Assembly (NCBI RefSeq): GCF_016863335.1
Contig: NZ_BOOR01000074.1
Coordinates: 1-51,176 of the forward strand
Length of the DNA: 51,176 bases
DNA from: Planotetraspora thailandica
GTDB taxonomy: Bacteria > Actinomycetota > Actinomycetes > Streptosporangiales > Streptosporangiaceae
Direction of reading: 5' to 3'
A program made the position numbers and the translations under genes. The notes below the pieces were generated by a model, which made no database searches, was not told where the DNA came from, and saw nothing but the letters and a program-made list of their open reading frames with translations. Shown here one piece after another: positions 33,678-41,544 of this stretch. Numbering within the stretch: the first letter of the stretch is position 1; each line of letters opens with the position of its first letter.

Positions 33678-34248
33678 CCGCGGGCTGACTTCGACGAAGA
33701 TCGTCGTCGCCGGTGGTTTCGGTGTGGGCAAGACGACCTTCGTCGGGGCGGTGTCGGAGATCGTGCCGTTGACGACGGAAGCGGTGATGACCGACGCGTC
33801 GGCGGGAATCGACGACGTCGGGCTGGTCCCGCACAAGACCACGACGACCGTCGCGATGGACTTCGGCCGTGTGTCTTTGGACCAGGATTTGATCCTTTAT
33901 TTGTTCGGAACCCCTGGTCAGCACCGGTTCTGGTTCATGTGGGACGACCTCGTGCGCGGTGCGATCGGCGCCGTCGTGCTGGTGGACACGCGGCGGCTGG
34001 CCGACAGCTTCCCCGCGGTCGACTATTTCGAGGAGGCCCAGCTTCCGTTCGTCGTCGGGCTGAACGGTTTCGACGGGCAGCACTCGCACACTGAGAACGA
34101 GGTGCGGGAGGCGTTGACCCTGTCGCCCAACATCCCGATCGTGCGGACCGACGCCCGTAACCGCGACTCGGTCAAGAGCACGCTGATCACCCTTGTGGAA
34201 CACGCTCTGACCATGCGGGTCGCGGTCCCCGACCGGCGAGCTCAGTAA
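33658..34248 (+). CDS. cvnD: Conservon Ras-like GTPase CvnD (second copy)
   Basis: A 196-residue GTPase, almost the same sequence as copy one: GGFGVGKTTFVG, TPGQHRFWFMWDDLVRGAIGAVVLVD, NGFD in place of NKxD, and a C-terminal EHALTMRV. The GTG lies within cvnC. The main differences are at the C-terminus and around the VGLNGFDGQHSHTE loop. It is the last gene of the second conservon; a GC hairpin follows at 34263. Confidence 0.94.
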   Translation: MDFAGSSRGLTSTKIVVAGGFGVGKTTFVGAVSEIVPLTTEAVMTDASAGIDDVGLVPHKTTTTVAMDFGRVSLDQDLILYLFGTPGQHRFWFMWDDLVRGAIGAVVLVDTRRLADSFPAVDYFEEAQLPFVVGLNGFDGQHSHTENEVREALTLSPNIPIVRTDARNRDSVKSTLITLVEHALTMRVAVPDRRAQ

Positions 34249-34262
34249 TCGCTTCCGCATGA

Positions 34263-34281
34263 GCGGTGGGACCGCCACCGC
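34263..34281. terminator. Hairpin after the second conservon
   Basis: GCGGTGG pairs with CCACCGC around a 5-nt loop, 15 nt after the cvnD stop. No T-tract. A TAGGCT at 34339-34344 further on may be the ffh -10. Confidence 0.45.
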
Positions 34282-34401
34282 GTACGGTGTCGCGCCCCGT
34301 CGCCGCGGCGGCTCGGGCGCGCAGGCCGTACGGGCGGATAGGCTGGGGGGCGCGACGTTTAGTCCACCGACCGTCCATTTGCTTCGAGGCTGGCCAATCA
34401 C

Positions 34402-35931
34402 GTGTTCGAGACGCTTTCCGACCGGCTGACTTCGGTCTTTTCCTCCCTTCGGTCCAAAGGCAGGCTTTCCGACGCCGACATCGACGCGACATGCCGCGAG
34501 ATCCGCATCGCGTTGCTCGAGGCCGACGTCGCGCTGCCGGTCGTCAAGGACTTCGTGGCCCGGGTCAAGGAGCGAGCCCGCGGCGCGGAGGTCTCCGGGG
34601 CGCTGAATCCCGCCCAGCAGGTCGTCAAGATCGTCAATGACGAGCTGATCGAGATCCTCGGCGGTGAGACCCGGCGGCTGCGCTATGCCAAGACGCCGCC
34701 GACCGTCGTGATGCTCGCCGGTCTCCAGGGCTCCGGTAAGACGACGCTCGCCGGAAAGCTGGCCAAGTGGCTGCGCGACCAGGGGCACGCCCCCCTGCTC
34801 GTCGCCGCCGACCTTCAGCGTCCCAACGCGGTCCAGCAGTTGTCGGTCGTGGCCGAGCGGGCCGGGGTGGCGGTCTACGCGCCCGAGCCCGGCAACGGCG
34901 TCGGCGACCCGGTCGCGGTCGCCCGCCAGTCCATCGACCACGCCAGACGGCAGCAGCACGACATCGTCATCGTGGACACCGCCGGCCGCCTGGGCATCGA
35001 CCAGGAGTTGATGCGGCAGGCCGCCGACATCAGGGACGCGGTCACGCCGGACGAGGTCCTGTTCGTCGTCGACGCCATGATCGGCCAGGACGCCGTCAGC
35101 ACCGCGCAGGCGTTCATGGACGGGGTCGGCTTCGACGGCGTCGTCCTCACCAAGCTCGACGGCGACGCCCGCGGCGGCGCCGCCCTTTCCGTACGGCACG
35201 TCACCGGCCGTCCGATCATGTTCGCGTCCACCGGTGAGAAGCTCGAGGACTTCGACGCCTTCCACCCCGACCGCATGGCGGGCCGGATCCTCGACATGGG
35301 TGACATCCTCACCCTGATCGAGCAGGCGCAGAAGACGTTCGACGAGCAGCAGGCCGCCAAGATGGCGGAGAAGCTCGTCGCCGGAGATGGTTTCACGCTC
35401 GACGACTTCCTCGAGCAGATGATGATGGTCCGCAAGATGGGCCCCATCAAGAACCTGCTCGGCATGATGCCCGGCATGGGGCAGATGCGTGACCAGCTCA
35501 ACCAGGTCGACGACCGGGACCTGGACCGCGTCGCCGCGATCATCCGCTCGATGACGCCGGGCGAGCGGCAGGACCCGAAGATCATCAACGGCTCGCGGCG
35601 GGCCCGCATCGCGGGCGGCTCCGGGGTGAGCGTCACCGAGGTGAACAACCTCGTGATCCGCTTCTTCGAAGCGCAGAAGATGATGAAGCGGATGAGCCAG
35701 GGCATGGGCATTCCCGGGATGCCGGGCGGCCGCGGCAAGGCGCAGAAGGCACAGAAGGCCAAGAAGGGTCGCCGGGTGAGCGGCGACCCCCGCAAGGCGG
35801 GCCTGCCCAAGGCCGGAGCGGGCGCGGGCGGCGGCGACGAGGCGACTCCGCCGCGCGGCGGAGTGCTCGGAAACCTCCAGCTGCCGCCGGGTTTCGACCC
35901 GTCCAAGCTCAAGCTGCCGGGCCAGAACTAG
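34402..35931 (+). CDS. ffh: Signal recognition particle GTPase Ffh (SRP54)
   Basis: A 509-residue SRP protein that binds 4.5S RNA and signal sequences and docks on FtsY. The N domain begins MFETLSDRLTSVFSSL. The G domain has GLQGSGKTT (about residue 110), DLQRPNAVQQL, DTAGRL and TKLDG. The Met-rich M domain is QMMMVRKMGPIKNLLGMMPGMGQM and FFEAQKMMKRMSQGMG. A basic then acidic low-complexity tail follows (about residues 440-509). It starts with GTG. It opens the conserved ffh-rpsP-khpA-rimM-trmD-rplS block. The 218-bp gap before rpsP holds no gene. Confidence 0.97.
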   Translation: MFETLSDRLTSVFSSLRSKGRLSDADIDATCREIRIALLEADVALPVVKDFVARVKERARGAEVSGALNPAQQVVKIVNDELIEILGGETRRLRYAKTPPTVVMLAGLQGSGKTTLAGKLAKWLRDQGHAPLLVAADLQRPNAVQQLSVVAERAGVAVYAPEPGNGVGDPVAVARQSIDHARRQQHDIVIVDTAGRLGIDQELMRQAADIRDAVTPDEVLFVVDAMIGQDAVSTAQAFMDGVGFDGVVLTKLDGDARGGAALSVRHVTGRPIMFASTGEKLEDFDAFHPDRMAGRILDMGDILTLIEQAQKTFDEQQAAKMAEKLVAGDGFTLDDFLEQMMMVRKMGPIKNLLGMMPGMGQMRDQLNQVDDRDLDRVAAIIRSMTPGERQDPKIINGSRRARIAGGSGVSVTEVNNLVIRFFEAQKMMKRMSQGMGIPGMPGGRGKAQKAQKAKKGRRVSGDPRKAGLPKAGAGAGGGDEATPPRGGVLGNLQLPPGFDPSKLKLPGQN

Positions 35932-36149
35932 GCCAGAACCGGGAACGTGACGAAAACGTCGGTGTTCCGGCGGCGGTGATTGGCCGAGCACCTTCGGTCG
36001 TCTGGCAGAATGTCAAGCTGGAACACCGTGACTAAGGCGGGTGCCCTCTCACCCCCGCCGGTCGCGCCTGTCCCTCGGGCGGGCTCCCATCGTGCCCCAC
36101 TCGATGAGACACCGCTCACCCACGCTCTGAAGCAGGAGAGACCACACCC

Positions 36150-36596
36150 GTGGCAGTCAAGATCAAGCTCAAGCGGCTCGGAATGATCCGCAACCCGCAG
36201 TACCGCATCGTCGTCGCCGACAGCCGCACCAAGCGTGACGGCCGGGCGATCGAGGAGATCGGCCTGTACCACCCGAAGGAGAACCCCTCGCGCATCGAGG
36301 TCGACTCCGAGCGGGCGCAGTACTGGCTGGGCGTCGGCGCGCAGCCGACCGATCCGGTGCTGAAGCTCTTCAAGCTGACGGGCGACTGGCAGAAGTTTAA
36401 GGGCGAGGCCGCGCCGGCCCCGCTCCTGGTCGCCGAGCCGAAGGCCGACCGTCACGCCGCCTACGAGGCCGCGGCGAAGGAGTCGCTTGCCGCCGACGCC
36501 GCCGCCACCACGCCGAAGAAGGCCAAGAAGCCGGCGAAGGCCGAAGAGACCGCCGAGGCGCCCGCCGCCGAGGAGAAGCCGGAAAGCGAGTCCTGA
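36150..36596 (+). CDS. rpsP: 30S ribosomal protein S16
   Basis: 148 residues. The first 85 ([44 protein letters not shown]...) are canonical S16. The rest is an Ala/Lys/Glu-rich tail common in actinobacteria. GTG starts after AGGAGAG. khpA begins 1 nt after the stop. Cotranscription with khpA and rimM is likely. Confidence 0.97.
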   Translation: MAVKIKLKRLGMIRNPQYRIVVADSRTKRDGRAIEEIGLYHPKENPSRIEVDSERAQYWLGVGAQPTDPVLKLFKLTGDWQKFKGEAAPAPLLVAEPKADRHAAYEAAAKESLAADAAATTPKKAKKPAKAEETAEAPAAEEKPESES

Positions 36597-36597
36597 G

Positions 36598-36840
36598 GTG
36601 CTCGAGGAAGCCCTCGAGCACCTGGTCAAGGGCATCGTCGAGCATCCCGGAGACGTTCGGGTCCGCGGCCGGCGCATCCGCACCGGACGCGTCCTCGAGG
36701 TCCGGGTACATCCTGAGGATCTCGGCAAGGTGATCGGGCGCAATGGCCGTACGGCCAAGGCGCTTCGCACGGTGATCACCGCTTTGGCCGACGGCAAATA
36801 TGTACGGGTCGACCTGGTCGATCTGGACGAGGCTCGCTGA
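36598..36840 (+). CDS. khpA: KH-domain RNA-binding protein KhpA
   Basis: An 80-residue single KH domain protein (formerly YlqC). The GxxG loop is IGRNGRT in VHPEDLGKVIGRNGRTAKALRTVI. It binds RNA, in other Gram-positives with KhpB to influence cell division and translation. The start GTG 36598 lies right after the rpsP stop, and the ribosome site is within the rpsP end (GGAAAGCGAG). Its position between rpsP and rimM is conserved. Confidence 0.93.
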   Translation: MLEEALEHLVKGIVEHPGDVRVRGRRIRTGRVLEVRVHPEDLGKVIGRNGRTAKALRTVITALADGKYVRVDLVDLDEAR

Positions 36841-36863
36841 GCCGCTGAGTCAAGTCGCACGAT

Positions 36864-36891
36864 CGGGGGGCCCTCGCTCGAGGGTCCCCCG
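36864..36891. terminator. Hairpin between khpA and rimM
   Basis: CGGGGGGCCCTC (36864-36875) pairs with GAGGGTCCCCCG (36880-36891) with one G-T pair and a 4-nt loop. There is no T-tract, so it may attenuate rather than fully end transcription into rimM. Confidence 0.65.
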
Positions 36892-36917
36892 ACGTGCTTT
36901 CGGGAGGAAGGCGAGAA

Positions 36918-37436
36918 GTGCAGCTAGTCGTGGGCAGGATCGGCCGCCCGCACGGGGTGCGGGGCGAGGTGACGGTCGAGGTGCGCACCGATGATCCAGA
37001 GCTGCGTTTCGCCCCCGGTACGGCGCTGGCCACCGATCCGGCGGACGCGGGACCGCTCGTCGTCGAGCGTGCCCGCTGGCACACCGGCGTCCTCCTGCTC
37101 GCCCTCGCCGGGATCGGCGACCGTGACGCCGCCGAGGAACTGCGCGGCACCATGCTGGTCGTCGACTCCGCCGACATCCCGCCGCTGGACGACCCGGACG
37201 AGTTCCACGACCACGAGCTCGTCGGCCTCAGCGTCGTGACGACCGAGGGCGAGCCGGTGGGGGAGGTCACCAACGTCCTCCACCACGGTCAGGACCTGCT
37301 GGTCGTCCGGAGCATGTCCAAGGACGAGATCTACGTGCCGTTCGTCAAGGCGCTGGTGCCCGAGATCGACCTCGGCCGGGGCGTGCTCGTCGTCGACGCG
37401 CCGCCCGGCCTGCTCGACCTCGGCAAGGCGGAGTAG
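36918..37436 (+). CDS. rimM: Ribosome maturation factor RimM
   Basis: A 172-residue 16S rRNA processing factor that binds S19 during 30S head assembly. The N-terminal VVGRIGRPHGVRGEVTVEVRTDDPE and the C-terminal PRC-barrel EFHDHELVGLSVVTTEGEPVGEV...DEIYVPFVKALVPEIDLGRGVLVVDAPPGLLDL are diagnostic. The GTG at 36918 has GGAGG about 10 nt upstream. trmD follows 10 nt after the stop. Confidence 0.96.
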   Translation: MQLVVGRIGRPHGVRGEVTVEVRTDDPELRFAPGTALATDPADAGPLVVERARWHTGVLLLALAGIGDRDAAEELRGTMLVVDSADIPPLDDPDEFHDHELVGLSVVTTEGEPVGEVTNVLHHGQDLLVVRSMSKDEIYVPFVKALVPEIDLGRGVLVVDAPPGLLDLGKAE

Positions 37437-37446
37437 GGGCCCGGCC

Positions 37447-38283
37447 ATGCGCGTCGACATCATCTCGATCTTCCCGGAGTATTTCGCGCCTCTCGACGTC
37501 TCCCTCATGGGCAAGGCGAGGGAACGCGGCATCCTCGACATCCGGTTGCACCAGCTCCGCGACTGGACCCACGATGTGCACAAGACCGTCGACGACACCC
37601 CGTACGGCGGCGGCCCCGGCATGGTGATGAAGCCCGAGATCTGGGGCGAGGCGATCGACGCCGTCGTGGCCGCCGCGCTGGCGGAACGCGGCGTGCCCGG
37701 TGAGCCCAGGATGATCGTGCCGACGCCGAGCGGTCGGCCGTTCACCCAGGAAGTGGCGCTGGAATACGCCGAGGAGCCGTGGCTCCTGTTCGCGCCCGCA
37801 CGCTACGAGGGCATCGACTCGCGGGTCATGGCCGAGTACGGCTCCCGCCTCCGGGTCGACGAGGTCGGCATCGGCGACTACGTGCTGGCGGGAGGGGAGG
37901 CCGCCGTGCTCGTGATGATCGAGGCCGTCGCCCGCCTCCTGCCGGGCGTGCTCGGCAACGCCCGCTCGGTCACCGACGACTCCTTCGCCCCAGGTGTGAT
38001 GGCCAATCTGCTCGAAGGGCCCGTCTACACCAAGCCCCCCGTCTGGCGCGGCCACGAGGTGCCGGAGGTTCTCCTGTCCGGCCACCACGGCAAGATCGCC
38101 CGCTGGCGCCGCGACGAGGCGCTGCGCCGTACGCTGGAGAAGAGGCCCGAGCTGGCCTCCAGGCTCGATCCCGCCACCCTCGACGCCTACGACCGCAAGG
38201 TCATCGAGGAGCTGAAGGCCGGCAAAGAGGCGAAGCCTTCCGGCGACACGTTTCGCGCAGGGCCGGAAGATATGGCAAACTGA
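37447..38283 (+). CDS. trmD: tRNA (guanine-N1-)-methyltransferase
   Basis: A 278-residue SPOUT methyltransferase forming m1G37 in tRNAs with G36-G37. MRVDIISIFPEYF begins the protein. The trefoil-knot AdoMet site includes YGGGPGM, RYEGIDSRV and EVGIGDYVLAGGE. LLPGVLGN and PPVWRGHEVPEVLLSGHHGKI follow. It forms a dimer. Ten nucleotides after rimM, it is in the same operon. One likely substrate is the short tRNA at the window start, whose anticodon UAG gives G36-G37. Confidence 0.96.
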   Translation: MRVDIISIFPEYFAPLDVSLMGKARERGILDIRLHQLRDWTHDVHKTVDDTPYGGGPGMVMKPEIWGEAIDAVVAAALAERGVPGEPRMIVPTPSGRPFTQEVALEYAEEPWLLFAPARYEGIDSRVMAEYGSRLRVDEVGIGDYVLAGGEAAVLVMIEAVARLLPGVLGNARSVTDDSFAPGVMANLLEGPVYTKPPVWRGHEVPEVLLSGHHGKIARWRRDEALRRTLEKRPELASRLDPATLDAYDRKVIEELKAGKEAKPSGDTFRAGPEDMAN

Positions 38284-38442
38284 ATCGCTGCTGCCGATTT
38301 TCCATCCGGCGGCCGACCGGGTCGGACCCGGTCTCGCAATCAAGACGTATCAAGCCAAGCGCGCGTGTCCCCCTCGGTGTCGAACCTTCTCCGGATCGGC
38401 CGGGTGGACCTCCGCGTGCCCATGTCAAGAGGAACCGCTGCC

Positions 38443-38805
38443 ATGCACACGCAGATCCAGGAGCTCGAGAAGGCCGCTCTCCGTAGCGACATACCGGCGT
38501 TCCGCCCCGGTGACACGCTGGAGGTCCACGTCCGCGTCGTCGAGGGCAACCGGTCCCGTATCCAGGTGTTCAAGGGATTCGTCCTGCGCCGCCAGGGGGG
38601 TGGCGTCCGTGAGACGTTCACCGTTCGCAAGGTCAGCTACGGCGTCGGCGTCGAGCGCACCTTCCCGGTCCACAGCCCGGTGATCGAGAAGATCACCGTG
38701 GTCACCCGCGGTGACGTCCGCAGGGCGAAGCTGTACTACATGCGCGACCTGCGCGGCAAGGCCGCCCGTATCCGCGAGAAGCGCGAAGCGGTGCCCGCGA
38801 AGTAG
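38443..38805 (+). CDS. rplS: 50S ribosomal protein L19
   Basis: A 120-residue L19 ([79 protein letters not shown]). The ATG at 38443 follows AGAGGAACC; upstream in-frame codons (to 38365) are not conserved. A T-rich terminator follows. The 159-bp leader has no obvious regulatory fold. Confidence 0.97.
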   Translation: MHTQIQELEKAALRSDIPAFRPGDTLEVHVRVVEGNRSRIQVFKGFVLRRQGGGVRETFTVRKVSYGVGVERTFPVHSPVIEKITVVTRGDVRRAKLYYMRDLRGKAARIREKREAVPAK

Positions 38806-38832
38806 GCGTCCGCCTCGAAGGCGAGGAACAGC

Positions 38833-38866
38833 GGCCCGTGCCCGGTGGCACGGGCCCTTTTCTTTT
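38833..38866 (+). terminator. Rho-independent terminator of the rplS operon
   Basis: A 10-bp GC stem GGCCCGTGCC/GGCACGGGCC (38833-38842, 38847-38856) with CGGT loop, followed by CTTTTCTTTT. It closes the ffh-to-rplS block. Confidence 0.92.
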
Positions 38867-38923
38867 GCCGGGGATGCCCGGACGCCGACCGTGTCACCGC
38901 CTGTGATCGGCAGACGCATCATC

Positions 38924-38929
38924 TAGGCT
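38924..38929 (+). promoter_or_regulatory. -10 element (TAGGCT) upstream of lepB
   Basis: TAGGCT ends 8 nt before an ATG at 38938, as in leaderless promoters. However, that ATG opens a 33-codon frame different from lepB, whose GTG is at 38964. Confidence 0.45.
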
Positions 38930-38963
38930 CGGCTCCGATGACCGACGAGGGGCAGGGCCGGAC

Positions 38964-39794
38964 GTGCGCATTCCTGCCGAGGACGGGGTGGACGTGGTCG
39001 CGGAAGACACCCAGCAGGCCCAGCGGGGCGACGAAGTGAAGAAGGGCTCGTTCTGGCGGGAGCTGCCGGTTCTGATCGTGGCCGCCCTGCTTTTGGCTCT
39101 CCTCATCAAGTCGTTCGTCGTGCAGGCCTTCTACATTCCGTCGGAGTCCATGGAGAACACCCTGCTCAAGAACGACAGGGTGCTCGTCAACAAGCTCGTC
39201 TACCGCGTGCGCGACATCGAGCGCGGCGACGTCGTGGTCTTCAACGGAGTCGACTCCTGGGACCCCGAGATCCAGTTGGGGGCGCCGTCGAACCCGATCG
39301 CCGGGTTCTTCCGCTGGGTCGGCAACGCGTTCGGTGTGGTTCCCGGCGAGAAGGACTACATCAAGAGGGTCATCGGCGTTCCCGGCGACAAGGTCAAGTG
39401 CTGCGACGCGTCCGGCCGGATCACCGTGAACGGCACGCCGCTCGACGAGTCGTCGTATCTCTATCCGGGTGACAGGCCGGGCTCTCCGCTGCCCGGACCC
39501 TTCCAGGTGACCGTGCCTCCCGGCCGGCTCTGGGTGATGGGCGATCACCGGTCGGTTTCGCTGGACTCCCGGGCGCACCAGGAAGATCCCGGCGGGGGGA
39601 CCATACCCATCGACAAGGTGATCGGCCGCGCGTTCGTGATCGTGTGGCCGTTCGGCCGGGCCGGGATTCTGCCGATTCCACAGACGTTCGCCCAGCCCGC
39701 CCTCCATGCGGCCGCCGGAGCCGTGCCGCTGGTCGCGGGATTCGCGGGCGCAGTTCCGCTCATAGCGTTGCGGCGGCGGATGATGAGGCGCTGA
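38964..39794 (+). CDS. lepB: Signal peptidase I
   Basis: A 276-residue membrane serine protease that cleaves signal peptides. A TM anchor (LPVLIVAALLLALLIKSFVV, about residues 34-53) precedes catalytic Ser in IPSESMENTL and catalytic Lys in DYIKRVIGVPGD. Box E is VMGDHRSVSLDSR. A second hydrophobic stretch near the C-terminus (LVAGFAGAVPLIAL) ends in RRRMMRR. The start is the GTG at 38964; an upstream ATG near a -10 box is out of frame. It lies between rplS and rnhB as in other actinobacteria. Confidence 0.95.
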   Translation: MRIPAEDGVDVVAEDTQQAQRGDEVKKGSFWRELPVLIVAALLLALLIKSFVVQAFYIPSESMENTLLKNDRVLVNKLVYRVRDIERGDVVVFNGVDSWDPEIQLGAPSNPIAGFFRWVGNAFGVVPGEKDYIKRVIGVPGDKVKCCDASGRITVNGTPLDESSYLYPGDRPGSPLPGPFQVTVPPGRLWVMGDHRSVSLDSRAHQEDPGGGTIPIDKVIGRAFVIVWPFGRAGILPIPQTFAQPALHAAAGAVPLVAGFAGAVPLIALRRRMMRR

Positions 39795-39867
39795 CCTGCG
39801 GGCCGGGCCGATCGGGGTCGTCCAGCCGTATCGCAAGGGCCGAATGGGGCGTAATCTGCTTGTCGTC

Positions 39868-40593
39868 ATGACAGCTGTGTATCGCCCGCGTCCCAGTGTC
39901 GTTCGGCGGGATTCGGGACTCTACGGCTACGAGCGGGCCCTCGCGCGGCGAGGGTTCACGCCGATCGCCGGGGTGGACGAGGCCGGGCGCGGTGCGTGCG
40001 CAGGCCCGCTTGTCGTGGCGGCGGTCGTCCTCGGCCGTGACATCGACGGCCTGACCGATTCCAAGCTCCTCACTGAGGCCGTACGCGAAAGCATGTACGA
40101 GCGGATCGTCGCGGTGGCGAGGGCGGTCAGCATCGTGGTGATCCCGCCCGGTGAGATCGACTCGCGTGGGCTTCACAAGTGCAACATCGCCGGCATGCGC
40201 CGCGCCGTCGCCGGCCTGGAGATCGACCCCGGTTATGTGCTGATCGACGGGTTTCCCGTGCCGGGCCTGGCCGTGCCGTCGCTTGCGGTGTGGAAGGGCG
40301 ACCAGGTCGCGGCGTGTGTGGCGGCGGCGTCGATCGTGGCCAAAGTGACGAGGGATCGCATGATGCACGCCTTGCACGATGTGCACCCCGAGTACGGCTT
40401 CAACGAGCACAAGGGGTACGTCACGCCAGGCCATCGGCGGGCTTTGGGCGTTCACGGACCGACACGGCATCATCGGTTCTCGTTCGTGACGGTGGCGAGG
40501 GTGACTCGTGGCGCGCGGATCCGGGATGCGAGCCCGTGGTCCAGGCAGGATGGGGACATGCGCGAGAATGAGGTACGGGCCGGTGTCGTCTGA
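39868..40593 (+). CDS. rnhB: Ribonuclease HII
   Basis: A 241-residue RNase HII that removes ribonucleotides from DNA and RNA-DNA hybrids. Motifs: GVDEAGRGACAGPLV (Asp, Glu), LTDSKLL, VLIDGFPVPG (Asp), and AASIVAKVTRDRMM (acidic site). The C-terminal YGFNEHKGYVTPGH is typical. The ATG at 39868 lacks a ribosome site but follows TAATCT by 10 nt. A tail after about residue 215 is not conserved. DUF2469 follows 39 nt later. Confidence 0.95.
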   Translation: MTAVYRPRPSVVRRDSGLYGYERALARRGFTPIAGVDEAGRGACAGPLVVAAVVLGRDIDGLTDSKLLTEAVRESMYERIVAVARAVSIVVIPPGEIDSRGLHKCNIAGMRRAVAGLEIDPGYVLIDGFPVPGLAVPSLAVWKGDQVAACVAAASIVAKVTRDRMMHALHDVHPEYGFNEHKGYVTPGHRRALGVHGPTRHHRFSFVTVARVTRGARIRDASPWSRQDGDMRENEVRAGVV

Positions 40594-40632
40594 AAGGACG
40601 ATTTCGACGGGGAGCGGAAGAGGAGGACCGGG

Positions 40633-40956
40633 ATGAGCGCGGAGGATCTCGAAAAGTACGAGACCGAGATGGAGCTGCAGCTCTACCGGGAGTACCGCGA
40701 CGTGGTCGGGTTGTTCACGTACGTCGTCGAGACGGAGCGGCGTTTCTACCTGACCAATTCGGTGGATCTCGACGTGCGTACGGCGGAGAACGGCGATGTC
40801 TTCTTCGACGTGAAGATGCAGGACGCCTGGGTCTGGGACATGTATCGCCCGGCGCGGTTCGTCAAGAACGTTCGTGTCGTGACGTTCAAGGACGTCAACG
40901 TCGAAGAATTGGCCAAGCCTGATCTGGAGATGCCCAAGGAGGGCTTCTCCAACTGA
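40633..40956 (+). CDS. DUF2469 family protein
   Basis: A 107-residue acidic protein (MSAEDLEKYETEMELQLYREYRDVVGLFTYVVETERRFYLTN) almost universally found after rnhB in actinobacteria. No function is known. It has a compact alpha/beta pattern with conserved QDAWVWDMYRPARFVKNVRV. GGAGCGGAAGAGGAGG precedes the ATG. Confidence 0.95.
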   Translation: MSAEDLEKYETEMELQLYREYRDVVGLFTYVVETERRFYLTNSVDLDVRTAENGDVFFDVKMQDAWVWDMYRPARFVKNVRVVTFKDVNVEELAKPDLEMPKEGFSN

Positions 40957-40968
40957 CGGCCGTCGTCG

Positions 40969-40985
40969 TCCACAGAACGGCGTTC
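40969..40985 (+). repeat. 17-bp motif, left member of an inverted pair
   Basis: TCCACAGAACGGCGTTC, 41 nt upstream of the M23 peptidase ATG. The reverse complement occurs at 45898-45914 with one mismatch, upstream of yraN. The pair flanks the M23-xerC-dprA-comM-yraN block. Confidence 0.7.
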
Positions 40986-41025
40986 GGCGGCTTTTCCTTG
41001 CGGTTCCTGCCCCAGCCTTGTGGGC

Positions 41026-41541
41026 ATGCGCCGTACCGCGATCTGTGCTCATGCCGTTCTGCTCGTCTTCGTGATCTCCATGGTGGCCGCCGGTCCTGGT
41101 GCCGCACGGGCTGACGGGGGCGGGTGGCGGTGGCCGATCCCAGGCGCCCCAGAGGTGGTCAGGCGTTTCGACCCGCCCGCTCAGCGCTGGCTGGCCGGGC
41201 ACCGGGGCGTCGATCTCGCGGCACGCCCGGGAACGGAGGTCCGGGCGGCGGGGCCCGGCACAGTCGGGTTCGCCGGCCCGATCGGCGGGCGGGGAGTCGT
41301 GACGATTCTGCACGCGGACGGGTTGCGGACCACCTACCTGCCGGTCCGGCCCGTGGTACGGCAAGGCCAGGCGGTGACGGCCGGGCAGGCCATCGGCGTC
41401 CTCGGCGGCGAGAAGGGCCATTGCCGCGAGGCGTGTCTGCACTGGGGACTGCTGTGGGGAGATGTCTACCGTGATCCGCTCGCCCTGTTCGGAGCGGGTC
41501 AGGTCAGGCTGCTGCCCATGTGGCCCGCCCAACGCGAGTGA
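41026..41541 (+). CDS. Secreted M23-family (LytM) peptidase-like protein with altered HxH site
   Basis: About 171 residues with an N-terminal signal peptide (MRRTAICAHAVLLVFVISMVAAGPGAARA). The LytM domain has GHRGVDLAARPG (first His and Asp of the zinc site) and CLHWGLLWG, where canonical enzymes have HxH. Here the first His of HxH is Cys. The same Cys form is, as far as I recall, common in short actinobacterial M23 proteins. It may act on peptidoglycan or serve as a non-catalytic binder. The gene is convergent to xerC, 3 nt between stops. An in-frame GTG at 41020 is possible. Confidence 0.85.
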   Translation: MRRTAICAHAVLLVFVISMVAAGPGAARADGGGWRWPIPGAPEVVRRFDPPAQRWLAGHRGVDLAARPGTEVRAAGPGTVGFAGPIGGRGVVTILHADGLRTTYLPVRPVVRQGQAVTAGQAIGVLGGEKGHCREACLHWGLLWGDVYRDPLALFGAGQVRLLPMWPAQRE

Positions 41542-41544
41542 GCG

